A stretch of DNA of 64,000 nucleotides from Planctomycetota bacterium (lineage in GTDB: Bacteria > Planctomycetota > B15-G4 > SIAN01), in the NCBI GenBank assembly GCA_016795285.1, contig JAEUIC010000008.1, positions 1 to 64,000 on the forward strand, read 5' to 3'. Position numbers and translations under genes: made by a program. How positions within the stretch are numbered: the first letter of the stretch is position 1; each line of letters starts with the position of its first letter. Under the pieces are notes generated by a model. The model did not search any database, was not told where the DNA came from, and saw nothing but the letters and a program-made list of their open reading frames with translations. This document shows positions 17,101-25,449 of the stretch, one piece after another.

Positions 17101-18728
17101 TCGGCGCGCTCCTCGGCACCCGGCCAGCGCGGGCTGCGCAGCGCGGCGCCGCGCTCGGGCAGCAGCAGCCCCGCGGCGTCGGGCAGGCGCGAGAGCATGC
17201 CGAGTCCGGCGTCGCCGCGGAGCACGAAGAGCGCAGTCGAGAGCGCGTCGGCGCGTGCGCCGGTCGCGGCGATCACGCTCGCCGAGAGGCTGCCGCGCGC
17301 GGGCCGGCCGTCGCGCGGATCGAGCAGGTGGGGGAGCCGTTCGCCGTCGATCTCGACGAACTTCTCGTAGCTGCCCGAGGTCGAGAGCGCCGCATCGCGC
17401 AGCAGCACGACCTCGAGCGCGCGAGCGCCGTCGGCCGGGTCGCGGATCGCCACCGGCCAGCCGTCGCCCTCCTCGCCGCCGCCGATCGCCCGCTGCGTGC
17501 TGCCGAAGTCGACGAACGCGTTGTCGATGCCCGCTGCGCGCAGCGCCGCGACCACCGCGTCGACCGCCATCCCCTTGCCGATCGCGCCCGGATCGAGCTG
17601 CACGGCGCCGTCGCGGAAGGCGACGGTGCGCGCCGCGGCGTCGAACTCGACCTGCGCGAAGCTCGCGTGGCCGACCAGGGCCGCGAGCGTCGCGTCGGCG
17701 GGCCGCGCGACCGGGCCGCCGCGGAAGCCCCACGCGCGCACCAGCGGGCCGATCGCCGGATCGAAGGCGCCGCCGCTCGCCTGCCAGAGTTCGCGCGACT
17801 GCGCCAGGAAGTCGGCGAACGGCGCGCTGACGGCGACCGGGCCGCGCGCGGCCACACGGTTCACCGCGGCGAGCTCGCTGTCGTCGCGCCAATCGGAGAG
17901 GACCGCGTCGAGCGCCTCGGCGGCGGCGAGCGCCTGCTGCACCGCCTCGTGCGCGCGCGGCGAGGCGGTGAGCGCCACCACGGCGAGCTCGCTCCCCATC
18001 ACCAGGCGGCGCGCCTCGATGCGCGCCGGCGCATGGGCGGCGGGCGGCGGTTCCGGCTCGCGCGCCAGGTCGATCGGCTTGGCGCCGGCGGTGCGGGCCG
18101 TTGCGAGCAGCGCGGAGCCGTCGTCGCCGGGCGACAGCTGCGCGAGCAGCGCCAGCACCTTGCGCGTGCCGTTGCAGAGCGCGTGCGAGGAGAGCGTCGC
18201 GCCGCTCACGTGGATCACGTCGCGATGGACGGCGATCGGGTCGGCGAGCGTGCGCCCCTCGAGTTGCGCGAGGAAGCGGCGCGAGCGCACCTCGCCGCCG
18301 TGCGACTCGCGGTAGACCATCACCGCGCAGCGGCGCACGCGGCCGTCGAGCTCGGCGGCGACCAGGAAGGTGATCGGCTCGGTCTTGCCGATCTCGTTGG
18401 TGATCACCGCGCAGCCGTCGAGCGCGCCGCCGCGCAGCCCGAGGTAGACGAGGAACCCCTTCTCGTCGAGCGAGCGGCCGAGCGTCCGCTCGAGCGCGCG
18501 CTTCTCCTCCGCGTCGAGCAGCCGCCGCCACTCGAGCGCCTGCTCGCAGCCCGGGAACGCGAGCCGCAACGCCTGCGACTTGGTCAGGAGCACCTGCGTG
18601 TCGTCGGCGGGGGGGACGGCGGCGGGGGGTGGAAGGGCGGCGGCGCGCGGCGGGAACGCGGCGAGCGCGAGGAGGGCGGCAGCGAGCAGCGGCGCGACGA
18701 GCGCGAGTCGGTGGCGTGGAGCGTTCAT
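17085..18728 (-). CDS. apbE: FMN-binding domain fused to FAD:protein FMN transferase (ApbE)
   Basis: 547 residues with two domains. After a signal peptide (MNAPRHRLALVAPLLAAALL) comes an FMN-binding domain at about 45-210, with VYRESHGGEVRSRRFLAQLEG and the flavinylation-type motif HVSGATLSSHAL. Residues about 230-520 are ApbE: VMGSELAVVAL, LSDWRDDSELAAVNR, SGGAFDPAIGPLVRAWGF, LDPGAIGKGMAVDAVV, DFGSTQRAIGG and ALSTSGSYEKF. ApbE transfers FMN from FAD onto Thr of exported flavoproteins; here acceptor and enzyme are one chain, so it may flavinylate itself. The acceptor motif lacks the Asp expected three residues before SGAT. It lies 8 nt after the porin gene. Confidence 0.9.
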   Translation of the reverse strand: MNAPRHRLALVAPLLAAALLALAAFPPRAAALPPPAAVPPADDTQVLLTKSQALRLAFPGCEQALEWRRLLDAEEKRALERTLGRSLDEKGFLVYLGLRGGALDGCAVITNEIGKTEPITFLVAAELDGRVRRCAVMVYRESHGGEVRSRRFLAQLEGRTLADPIAVHRDVIHVSGATLSSHALCNGTRKVLALLAQLSPGDDGSALLATARTAGAKPIDLAREPEPPPAAHAPARIEARRLVMGSELAVVALTASPRAHEAVQQALAAAEALDAVLSDWRDDSELAAVNRVAARGPVAVSAPFADFLAQSRELWQASGGAFDPAIGPLVRAWGFRGGPVARPADATLAALVGHASFAQVEFDAAARTVAFRDGAVQLDPGAIGKGMAVDAVVAALRAAGIDNAFVDFGSTQRAIGGGEEGDGWPVAIRDPADGARALEVVLLRDAALSTSGSYEKFVEIDGERLPHLLDPRDGRPARGSLSASVIAATGARADALSTALFVLRGDAGLGMLSRLPDAAGLLLPERGAALRSPRWPGAEERAECATR

Positions 18729-18736
18729 CGGGGCGC

Positions 18737-20194
18737 TCAGAAGTAGGTGGCGATCGAGGCGAGGAAGGCGTCGTTGCGCGTCTCGACCGTGTTGCCGCTC
18801 TCCGAGTTGAACTGCCAGTCGAACTTGATGACGGTCTGCGACTGGTTCGGCCGGAAGTTGAGCCCGAAGGTCAGCCGCTCGCGCTCGTTGCCGTCGAGGT
18901 CGACGTCGTCCCAGCGCGCCACCAGCGTGAAGCGGGAGCCGCGATCGAGCCAGCCGCGCTGCTCGAAGTCGCGCAGGAAGTCGGGGTAGAGGCGGTAGTT
19001 GAGCTGCACGTACCAGCCGGCCAGCCGATCGGGGATGCCGGCCGCGCGCGCGAAGGCGTCGGTCTGCAGGCTCGCGTGCGCCGCCTCGCCGAGCAGCTCG
19101 AAGCCGTCGATCACGCGCGCCGTCGCGCCGCTCGCGCCGAGGAGTCGCGAGACGACGCGGCCGTCGAGCGCGCCGTCGACCGCGACGATCGTCAGCTCGT
19201 TCTCGCCGCTCTCGTCGTAGGCGCCGCGGTGGCCCGAGAGGCCGACCACGCCGCCGAGCGTCGGGCTCCACTCGAGGCGCGCCACGCCGGCGAAGCCGTT
19301 GTTGATGTCCTCGAAGGCGCGCTCGCTGCCGACCTCCTCGTGCGGTCGCCCGTTGCGCAGGCCGTTGCTGCGGTCGAACGTGGCGGTGCCGTCGTCGAGC
19401 AACCCCTTGAAGCCGCCGGTGAGGTACGCCTCGTAGGTGAGCTGGCCGAGCGACGAGTCGGCCGACGCGAGCGTGCCGAACGCGCCGAAGCCCGCCTCGC
19501 GCAGCGTGGTCGGGATCACCGTCGAGTCGACGAGCGGCCGGTCGGTCAGCTCGTTCACCGGCGAGTCGTGGACGAGGTTGAACTTGCCGAGCGGCGAGAG
19601 GATCACGCCCGCCCGGAAGTTGAACGGGTCGGCGAAGCAGAGGTCGATGACCGCGAACTCGACGGCGAGCTCGTGGCCATCCTCGATCTCGATCTCGGTC
19701 GCGAACTTCACGCGCTCGCTCGGCTGCGCGTAGATGAACGGGATCAGGCGGTGGAAGCGGAAGTCGCGGTCGGCGTTGGTCGCGTCCTTGAACTCGAAGT
19801 CCATGTAGCCGCCGAGCGCGATGCCGTTGCTGCTGGCGAGGAAGGGCTTGGTGTAGAGGCCGCCGAAGGCGCCGGAGAGGCCGCTCTGCGCGAGCGCGCG
19901 GCCGGGCGCGGCGAGCGCGTCGTCGCGGTCGGTGGCGCTCGTTCCCGCGGCGCTGCCGGGCGCGCCGAGGTCGGCGAGGTCGCGCTCGAGCGAGCTGCCG
20001 CCGGCTGCGCCGGTGCTCGCCGCGCCGCTGCCTTCGACGCGCTCGACGCGGCCGCGCAGGTCGCGGTTCTCCTGCTCGATCCGTTCGAGGCGCTCGAGCA
20101 GTTCAGCGTTCGAGGGGGTCGACTGCGCGGCGACGGAGGTCGCGAGCGCGGCGAGGGCGGAACTGGTCAGTCCGAGGAGGCGGGTGGGGTTCAT
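18737..20194 (-). CDS. Outer-membrane porin with N-terminal coiled coil
   Basis: 485 residues. Signal peptide (SSALAALATSVAAQS), then a coiled coil (AELLERLERIEQENRDLRGR) and a Gly/Ala/Ser linker, then a beta-barrel from about residue 115 to the end with alternating strands such as IALGGYMDFEFKD, RVKFATEIEIEDGHE and RFTLVARWDDVDLDGNERER. The C-terminus is Phe (ASIATYF), as in outer-membrane barrels. This resembles phosphate-selective porin O/P-like and similar porins of Planctomycetota. First gene of the operon with apbE; upstream is an AT-rich, Fur-box-like palindrome. Solute unknown. Confidence 0.8.
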   Translation of the reverse strand: MNPTRLLGLTSSALAALATSVAAQSTPSNAELLERLERIEQENRDLRGRVERVEGSGAASTGAAGGSSLERDLADLGAPGSAAGTSATDRDDALAAPGRALAQSGLSGAFGGLYTKPFLASSNGIALGGYMDFEFKDATNADRDFRFHRLIPFIYAQPSERVKFATEIEIEDGHELAVEFAVIDLCFADPFNFRAGVILSPLGKFNLVHDSPVNELTDRPLVDSTVIPTTLREAGFGAFGTLASADSSLGQLTYEAYLTGGFKGLLDDGTATFDRSNGLRNGRPHEEVGSERAFEDINNGFAGVARLEWSPTLGGVVGLSGHRGAYDESGENELTIVAVDGALDGRVVSRLLGASGATARVIDGFELLGEAAHASLQTDAFARAAGIPDRLAGWYVQLNYRLYPDFLRDFEQRGWLDRGSRFTLVARWDDVDLDGNERERLTFGLNFRPNQSQTVIKFDWQFNSESGNTVETRNDAFLASIATYF

Positions 20195-20276
20195 GGCTCC
20201 GGAGGCCGTGGCGGCCGTAGGTAGGGGGAGGGGGGTGGGGCGGCACGTTCGGCCGCCCCGCGGGGCGAGGAGCGTA

Positions 20277-20293
20277 TTGAGATAGAGTCTCAA
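20277..20293. promoter_or_regulatory. Putative Fur-box-like operator
   Basis: TTGAGATAGAGTCTCAA, an inverted repeat with 6-bp perfect arms, inside a short AT-rich island in otherwise very GC-rich sequence. It lies 83 nt before the porin start on the minus strand and 173 nt before the amidase on the plus strand. Its TGAGA...TCTCA core resembles Fur sites (TGAGAAT-n-ATTCTCA). It suggests iron control of the porin-apbE operon; not tested. Confidence 0.5.
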
Positions 20294-20465
20294 TTTCAAG
20301 AGACGGGAAACGGCGGACCGTTCCGGGAGTGGTCCGCCGCCGACTTCCGCACCGTCTCGCCGCGCCCCCCGGCGACGCCTCCCGCTCCGGCCGCTCCGCG
20401 CGCCGCCGGCCGGCCTACTCTGCGCGCCTTCGCCGCCCCCCGTCCTCCCTTCGCGAGAGCCTTCC

Positions 20466-22166
20466 ATGGTCGCCCCCTTCCGTCCGCCCGCCCCCGCGCG
20501 CCGCGACTTCCTCGCCTGGTGCAGCGGCATCGGGCTCGGCGCCACGCTCTTCCCGGAAGCGCTCGCGTCACTCGCGCAGGACGGCGGGGCGATCACGCGC
20601 GCGGCGATCGGGCAGGCCGAGCAGCTCGCCGGCCTCTCCTTCACCGACGCCGAGCGGGCGCAGCTCGAGCGCGCCGTGAACCAGCGCCGCGCCGCCTACG
20701 CGCGGATGCGCGAGCGGCCGCTCGCCGACGAAGTGGCGCCCTGCCTCTACTTCGATCCCGTCGCGCCCGGCCGCACGCGCCCGCCCGCTGCCGCTCGACG
20801 CGTCGTCCTGCCGCCGCCGCCGCCGCTCGAAGCGCCCTCCGATCTGCGCGAGCTCGCCTTCGCGCCGGTCTGGCAGCTCTCGGCGCTGCTGCGCGAACGC
20901 GCCGTCACCTCGGTCGAGCTGACCGAGCTCTTCCTCGCGCGCCTCGAGCAGCACGACGCGACGCTCTTCTGCACCGTGACGCTGCTGAAGGAGCGCGCGT
21001 TGGCGCAGGCGCGAGCGGCCGACGCGGAGCTCGACGCCGGGAAGTGGCGCGGGCCGCTGCACGGCGTGCCGTGGGGCGCGAAGGACCTGCTCTACACGAA
21101 GGGGGCGCGCACCACCTTCGGCGCCGAGCCGTGGCGCGAGTTCGTGCCGACCCTCGATGCCGCCGTCGTCGAGCGGCTCGACGCCGCGGGCGCAGTGCTG
21201 ATCGCGAAGCTCTCGCTCGGCGCGCTGGCGATGGGCGATCTCTGGTTCGGCGGCATGACGCGCAATCCGTGGCATCCGCAGCAGGGATCGAGCGGCTCGT
21301 CGGCCGGGTCGGCGTCGGCCACCGCCGCCGGGCTCGTCCCGTTCGCGATCGGCAGCGAGACGCTCGGCTCGATCGTCTCGCCGTCGACGCGCTGCGGCAC
21401 CACCGGGCTGCGACCGACCTTCGGCCGCGTCTCGCGCCACGGCGCGATGGCGCTCTCCTGGACGATGGACAAGCTCGGGCCGCTCTGCCGCAACGCGCTC
21501 GACTGCGCGCTGGTCTTCGCGGCCCTCGAGGGGCGCGACGAACGCGATCGCACCACCGTCGACCTCGGCTTCGACTTCGACGCCACGCGGCCGCTCGCGG
21601 GGCTGAAGATCGGCTACCTCAAGGCGGGCTTCCCGGTCGGCGGACCGGCGGCCGATCGCGCCGTGCTCGATGCGTTGCGGGCGCAGGGAGCCGATCCGCA
21701 GCCGATGGCGCTCCCCGACGCGGGCGCGAGCGACCTGGCCGACATGCTGATCGTCGAGGGGGCCGCCGCCTTCGACGAGCCGACCCGCGACGGTCGGCTC
21801 GGCCAGCTGCGCGAGCAGGGGCCCTCCGCGTGGCCGAACCTCTTCCGCGCGGCGCGCTTCTTCCCGGCGGTCGAGTTCCTGCGCGCGGCGCGGCTGCGCA
21901 CGCAGCTGCTCGAGGCGACGGCGCAGGCGTTCGCCGACTTCGACGTGGTGGTGACGCCGCCGTTCGCGGGCGAGGTGCTGGCGCTCACCAACCTGACCGG
22001 CCATCCCGCGCTGGTGCTGCCGCACGGCTTCAGCAAGGACGGGACGCCGACCTCGATCACCTTGATCGGCAAGCTCTACGGCGAGGCGGAGCTGCTGCGC
22101 GTCGGCGCGGCGTTCCAGGCGGTGACCGACCACCACGCGAAGATGCCGCCGGCGTACGCAGTCTGA
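20466..22166 (+). CDS. Tat-exported amidase-signature protein
   Basis: 566 residues. The N-terminus has PARRDFLAWCSGIGLGATLF, a twin-arginine signal. An extra domain of about 100 residues follows, then the amidase-signature fold from about residue 130. The Ser-cisSer-Lys triad is intact: Lys206 in GVPWGAKDL, Ser278 in GSSGSSAGSAS and nucleophile Ser302 in SETLGSIVSPSTRCGTTGLR. Such enzymes hydrolyse C-N bonds of small amides; export rules out a GatA role, and no gatB/gatC are nearby. The N-terminal domain (SFTDAERAQLERAVNQRRAA) is typical of the exported planctomycete/acidobacterial forms. Substrate unknown. Confidence 0.88.
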   Translation: MVAPFRPPAPARRDFLAWCSGIGLGATLFPEALASLAQDGGAITRAAIGQAEQLAGLSFTDAERAQLERAVNQRRAAYARMRERPLADEVAPCLYFDPVAPGRTRPPAAARRVVLPPPPPLEAPSDLRELAFAPVWQLSALLRERAVTSVELTELFLARLEQHDATLFCTVTLLKERALAQARAADAELDAGKWRGPLHGVPWGAKDLLYTKGARTTFGAEPWREFVPTLDAAVVERLDAAGAVLIAKLSLGALAMGDLWFGGMTRNPWHPQQGSSGSSAGSASATAAGLVPFAIGSETLGSIVSPSTRCGTTGLRPTFGRVSRHGAMALSWTMDKLGPLCRNALDCALVFAALEGRDERDRTTVDLGFDFDATRPLAGLKIGYLKAGFPVGGPAADRAVLDALRAQGADPQPMALPDAGASDLADMLIVEGAAAFDEPTRDGRLGQLREQGPSAWPNLFRAARFFPAVEFLRAARLRTQLLEATAQAFADFDVVVTPPFAGEVLALTNLTGHPALVLPHGFSKDGTPTSITLIGKLYGEAELLRVGAAFQAVTDHHAKMPPAYAV

Positions 22167-22267
22167 GGAACCGCGCGAACGAGCCGACGCTGCGGCGCGT
22201 CACGTCGCGACGCCGAACGCCAAGGAGTGTTGCGCGCGCCGAACGGCGCCGACGCGCCCCGACGAAC

Positions 22268-22567
22268 TCAGTGGCTCGCGGGCGGTGCGGGCGGGGTCGG
22301 CGGAGCGTGCGGCGCGCCGTGGCCGTGCGAGCCGCCGCCATGGCCGGCGCCGTGGCCGCCGCCGGGCGCGCCTGGCGTGTCCGGATGGTCGGCGCTGAAG
22401 TTGGCCGCGATCATCCCGCCCGTCACGAAGCCGGCGCCGAAGCACATGATCCCGACCATGATGCGCGTGCCGAGCGGCTGCCCGCCGGAGACGGCCCAGT
22501 CGATCCCGAAGGCGATGAAGCCGCCGATGAAGGACCAGCGGACGACCTTGGCGACAGCTGCATTCAT
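22268..22567 (-). CDS. Small membrane protein with Gly/His/Pro-rich tail
   Basis: 99 residues. Two hydrophobic segments, VVRWSFIGGFIAFGIDWAV and RIMVGIMCFGAGFVTGGMIA, then a tail of about 40 residues rich in Gly, His and Pro (GGGHGAGHGGGSHGHG). The His clusters could bind metal, an inference. A CTAYC-type promoter box lies about 45 nt upstream. It sits between the convergent amidase and the minus-strand methyltransferase. No family recognised. Confidence 0.65.
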   Translation of the reverse strand: MNAAVAKVVRWSFIGGFIAFGIDWAVSGGQPLGTRIMVGIMCFGAGFVTGGMIAANFSADHPDTPGAPGGGHGAGHGGGSHGHGAPHAPPTPPAPPASH

Positions 22568-22610
22568 GGCGGCGATCCTTCCGATGCGACGCGCGGCGCG
22601 CGGCGAACGA

Positions 22611-22626
22611 GGCGCGGGAGGATAGC
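22611..22626 (-). promoter_or_regulatory. Candidate -10 region, minus strand
   Basis: On the minus strand GCTATCCTCCCGCGCC lies about 45 nt before the ATG at 22567 and matches the recurring CTAYCRT-CCCGCC box. Inferred from recurrence only. Confidence 0.35.
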
Positions 22627-22661
22627 TCGCGCCTCCGCCCCCGCGAAGGGGGCCGCGCGGC

Positions 22662-23471
22662 CTACTTCCACGCCAGCAGGTAGGCGACCCAGGAGTCCTC
22701 GTTCGTGGCGTGCTCGACCCGCCGGAAGATCCCGCTGCCGTCGCCGTTCTTGTCGTAGAGCTCCCACAGGACGTCGACCTTGCGGAAGCCCGCCTCGAGC
22801 AGCGCCTCGCGCGTCTCCGGCAAGGTCCAGACCCGCCAGTCGTAGCGGTAGACGTTGCGCCGGATGCTGCCGTCGGGGAACTCGAAGTGGATCCGCCGGA
22901 TCGTGCGGTGGGTGATCGGGTCGACCGCCCCCTGGTCCCAGATGTAGGTGAAGCCGCCCATGCGCCGCTCGTCCTTGCAGACCGAGAACGCCTCGAGGCC
23001 GCCGTGGATGTCGAGCGCGAAGAGGCCGTCGCGCACCAGCGCGCGATGCGCGGCGCGGAAGTAGTCGACCAGCGTCGCGCGCTCGAGGAAGACGCACCAG
23101 CTGAAGTTGAAGCCGCAGCAGAGGTCGGCCGGCGCGGTCCGCGCGGAGAGCACGTTGCCGCGCAAGAAGCGCATCCGCCGCGGGTCGGCGCCCTCGGGAT
23201 TGGCCGGCTGGAAGTGGCGCTTGCGACCCCACTCCATCGTCGCGCGGTCGAGGTCGACGCCGATCGCCGTGCGACGCGGATCGCTCTTGATCCACTCGGC
23301 GCACATGAAGCTGGTGCCGGCGAAGTCCTCGCGCAGCGTCAGCGGATCGCGACCGCGCACCTTCGTGAACCAGCGGACGAGCTGGTGGATGTCGGCGACC
23401 GGGTCCTGCACCGACCGCTCGTAGAGGTCGTGGGGATCGACGGTGCGGGCGGTGTAGCGATGACGGGTCAC
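22662..23471 (-). CDS. Class I SAM-dependent methyltransferase
   Basis: 269 residues, cytoplasmic. The SAM-binding region is LREDFAGTSFMCAEWIKSDP (motif I variant, DFAGTS in place of the usual D-x-G-x-G), AIGVDLDRATMEWG (acidic residue for ribose) and FNFSWCVFLERATLVDYFRA. The C-terminal part with DWRVWTLPETREALLEAGFR matches small-molecule methyltransferases. I use the GTG at 23471, five to six bases after GGAG; a longer start at 23528 would add an unstructured leader. Substrate unknown. Confidence 0.85.
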   Translation of the reverse strand: MTRHRYTARTVDPHDLYERSVQDPVADIHQLVRWFTKVRGRDPLTLREDFAGTSFMCAEWIKSDPRRTAIGVDLDRATMEWGRKRHFQPANPEGADPRRMRFLRGNVLSARTAPADLCCGFNFSWCVFLERATLVDYFRAAHRALVRDGLFALDIHGGLEAFSVCKDERRMGGFTYIWDQGAVDPITHRTIRRIHFEFPDGSIRRNVYRYDWRVWTLPETREALLEAGFRKVDVLWELYDKNGDGSGIFRRVEHATNEDSWVAYLLAWK

Positions 23472-23553
23472 GGGCGCTCCAGGAGTTGAGGGCGAAGGAT
23501 CCGATGCCAGGCGCCGCGCGTGACGCACGGCTCGATCCGCGGCGGCGGCCGTT

Positions 23554-25032
23554 TCAGCGGCGGCGCGGCGTCTCCGCTTCTTGCGGGTAGTTCGCGAGCC
23601 GCGGCTCGAGCTCGGCCAGCGCGTAGGCCATCACCGCCATCGCCGCGACGTTCAGCGCCAGCTCGTGCGGATCGACCTTGTCGGGCGTGTCGGCGGGCGT
23701 GTGGTGGTAGTCGAAGTACCAGTGGCTGTCCTGGCGCAGGCCGAGCGTCGGCACGCCGCCGCCGCGCATCGGCCCGATGTCGACGCCGCCGCCGCCCTTG
23801 GTGACCGCGTTCGCGCCGATGCCGGAGAGGAGCGCGCCGAGCTGCTGCACGCGCGCGAGGTCGCCGTCGCTGCTGGTGCAGCCGAAGCCGAGCGGCCGGC
23901 CGGCGCCGCTGTCCGACTCGATCGCCGCGACCGTGCGGCCCATCTCGTCGCGGTGGTCGGCGAAGTAGCTCTCGCCGCCGCGCGAGCCGTTCTCCTCGTT
24001 CATGAAGAGGACCAGTCGCACCGTCCGGCGCGGCCGCAGGCCGAGCTCGCGGAAGAGCCGCAGCGCCTCCCACGCGATCACGCAGCCGGCGCCGTCGTCG
24101 ATCGCGCCGCTGCCGAGGTCCCACGAATCGAGGTGGCCGCCGATGACGACGATCTCCTCGGGCTTCTCGCGGCCGCGCAGCTCGGCGATGACGTTGGCCG
24201 ACTCGACGTCGGGCAGCGTCTCGCAGCCGAGCGCGAGCGACACCGACACGTCGCGCCCGCGCGCCAGCAGCCGATCGAGCAGCTCCGCGTCCTCGGCCGA
24301 GAGCGCGACCGCAGGGATCTTCGCGACCCCCTCCTCGTAGCGCATCGCGCCGGTGTGGGGGAGGCGGGCGTTGCCGGTGCCGACGCTGCGGATCATCACT
24401 GCCACCGCGCCGAGCTTCGCCGCGGCGACCGCGCCGCCGCCGCGGATCGAGACGGTCGGTCCGTAACCCGACTCGCTGCCGCCGTCGCGCTCCATCTTCC
24501 GCGTCAGCAGGACGATCTTGCCGCGCACGTCGGCGGGCGAGAGCTTGGCGAGCGTCTCGAGGCTTGGCGTCGCGATCACCGGCGCGGTGAGCGTCCGGCC
24601 GCCGGTGCCGACGCTGCCGCCGAGCGCGCACGCAGCGAGCTCCTGCGCGCGCGGCCCGGTCATCGCGACCTTGCAATCGCCGCGCACCCAGCGCGGCACC
24701 ATCACCTTCTCGGCATGCACGTCGTCGAAGCCGTCGGCGCGCAGCCGCTCGAGGCACCACTCGACGGCGAGGTCGGCGCCGGCGCTCCCCGACAGCCGCG
24801 GCCCGCAGTCGTCGCACAGCTCCTCGAGCGTCGCCATCGCCCGGTTGCTCACCAGCGCGCGCCCGACCAGCTTCGCCGCGACGTCCAGCAGCGGCTCCGC
24901 GAGCGGCGGCACCTCGCCCGGGCGCAGCGGCGCGCCGAGGTTCTTGTCGTCGAGCCAAGGGCTCTCGGCTTGGCTCGGCGCGCTGCCCTGCGCCAACAGC
25001 CACGCGCACGCCATCGCCATCGCTGCGCCCAT
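23554..25032 (-). CDS. Secreted M28-family metallopeptidase with PA domain
   Basis: 492 residues. A signal peptide (MACAWLLAQGSAPSQA) leads into a helical region with NRAMATLEELCDDCGPRLSG, typical of carboxypeptidase-Q-like M28 members. A PA domain follows (VRGKIVLLTRKMERDGGSES to about residue 250). The catalytic domain has every expected ligand: GGHLDSWD, IDDGAGC, MNEENGS (Glu-Glu), IESDSGAG and DYHHTPADTPD. It should be a two-zinc aminopeptidase or carboxypeptidase acting outside the cytoplasm. A candidate promoter box lies about 35 nt upstream. Confidence 0.93.
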   Translation of the reverse strand: MGAAMAMACAWLLAQGSAPSQAESPWLDDKNLGAPLRPGEVPPLAEPLLDVAAKLVGRALVSNRAMATLEELCDDCGPRLSGSAGADLAVEWCLERLRADGFDDVHAEKVMVPRWVRGDCKVAMTGPRAQELAACALGGSVGTGGRTLTAPVIATPSLETLAKLSPADVRGKIVLLTRKMERDGGSESGYGPTVSIRGGGAVAAAKLGAVAVMIRSVGTGNARLPHTGAMRYEEGVAKIPAVALSAEDAELLDRLLARGRDVSVSLALGCETLPDVESANVIAELRGREKPEEIVVIGGHLDSWDLGSGAIDDGAGCVIAWEALRLFRELGLRPRRTVRLVLFMNEENGSRGGESYFADHRDEMGRTVAAIESDSGAGRPLGFGCTSSDGDLARVQQLGALLSGIGANAVTKGGGGVDIGPMRGGGVPTLGLRQDSHWYFDYHHTPADTPDKVDPHELALNVAAMAVMAYALAELEPRLANYPQEAETPRRR

Positions 25033-25063
25033 CGCGAGCTCTCCTGCGCCGTAGCGGGAAAGC

Positions 25064-25077
25064 GCGGGACGATAGCG
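25064..25077 (-). promoter_or_regulatory. Candidate -10 region for the M28 gene
   Basis: On the minus strand GCTATCGTCCCGC lies about 35 nt before the peptidase ATG at 25032, one of the closest matches to the recurring CTAYCRT-CCCGCC box in this window. Inferred from recurrence. Confidence 0.4.
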
Positions 25078-25094
25078 CTGCGGCGTCGCGCTCC

Positions 25095-25334
25095 TCAGCT
25101 CGAGGGCGGCTCGCGCGGCGCGTCCGGGTCGGCCGGCGAGTCGAGGAGCGCGTCGTCACGCTCGCCATCGCGCTCGAGGTCGAGCTGCGCGCGGCCCGCC
25201 TTCGCGAGCGCCTGGCGCAGCAGCCAGTCGATCTGCGCGTTCAAGCTGCGCAGGTCGTCGCGCGCCCAGCGTTGCAGGGCGTCGAAGAGGCGCGGGTCGA
25301 GGCGCAGGAGGTAGGGCTTTCGTTCGCTTCGCAA
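25095..25334 (-). CDS. Arc-type ribbon-helix-helix protein
   Basis: 79 residues. Residues 1-45 form a ribbon-helix-helix: strand RKPYLLRLD, then FDALQRWARDDLRSLNAQID and WLLRQALAKAG. The wording LRSLNAQIDWLLRQAL is that of small proteins commonly encoded next to SPFH genes. The tail (45-79) is acidic and probably disordered. The start is a TTG at 25334 with no visible ribosome site, so it may be translated by coupling to the SPFH message 115 nt upstream. Probable role: DNA binding and autoregulation of the pair, an inference. Confidence 0.8.
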   Translation of the reverse strand: MRSERKPYLLRLDPRLFDALQRWARDDLRSLNAQIDWLLRQALAKAGRAQLDLERDGERDDALLDSPADPDAPREPPSS

Positions 25335-25449
25335 GCGGTGCGCACCGCCGACCGCGCAGGGCGATCGGCGGCGCCTCCTCGTCAGCCGCGGGACGGGTGG
25401 GGAGCGGGGCGTTGCGATCGGGGCGTGGGGCGGCGCGTCGCTGGTCGCG

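Noticed and set aside
20466..22166. GatA of the transamidosome
   Set aside because: A twin-arginine signal and extra N-terminal domain are present, and gatB/gatC are absent.
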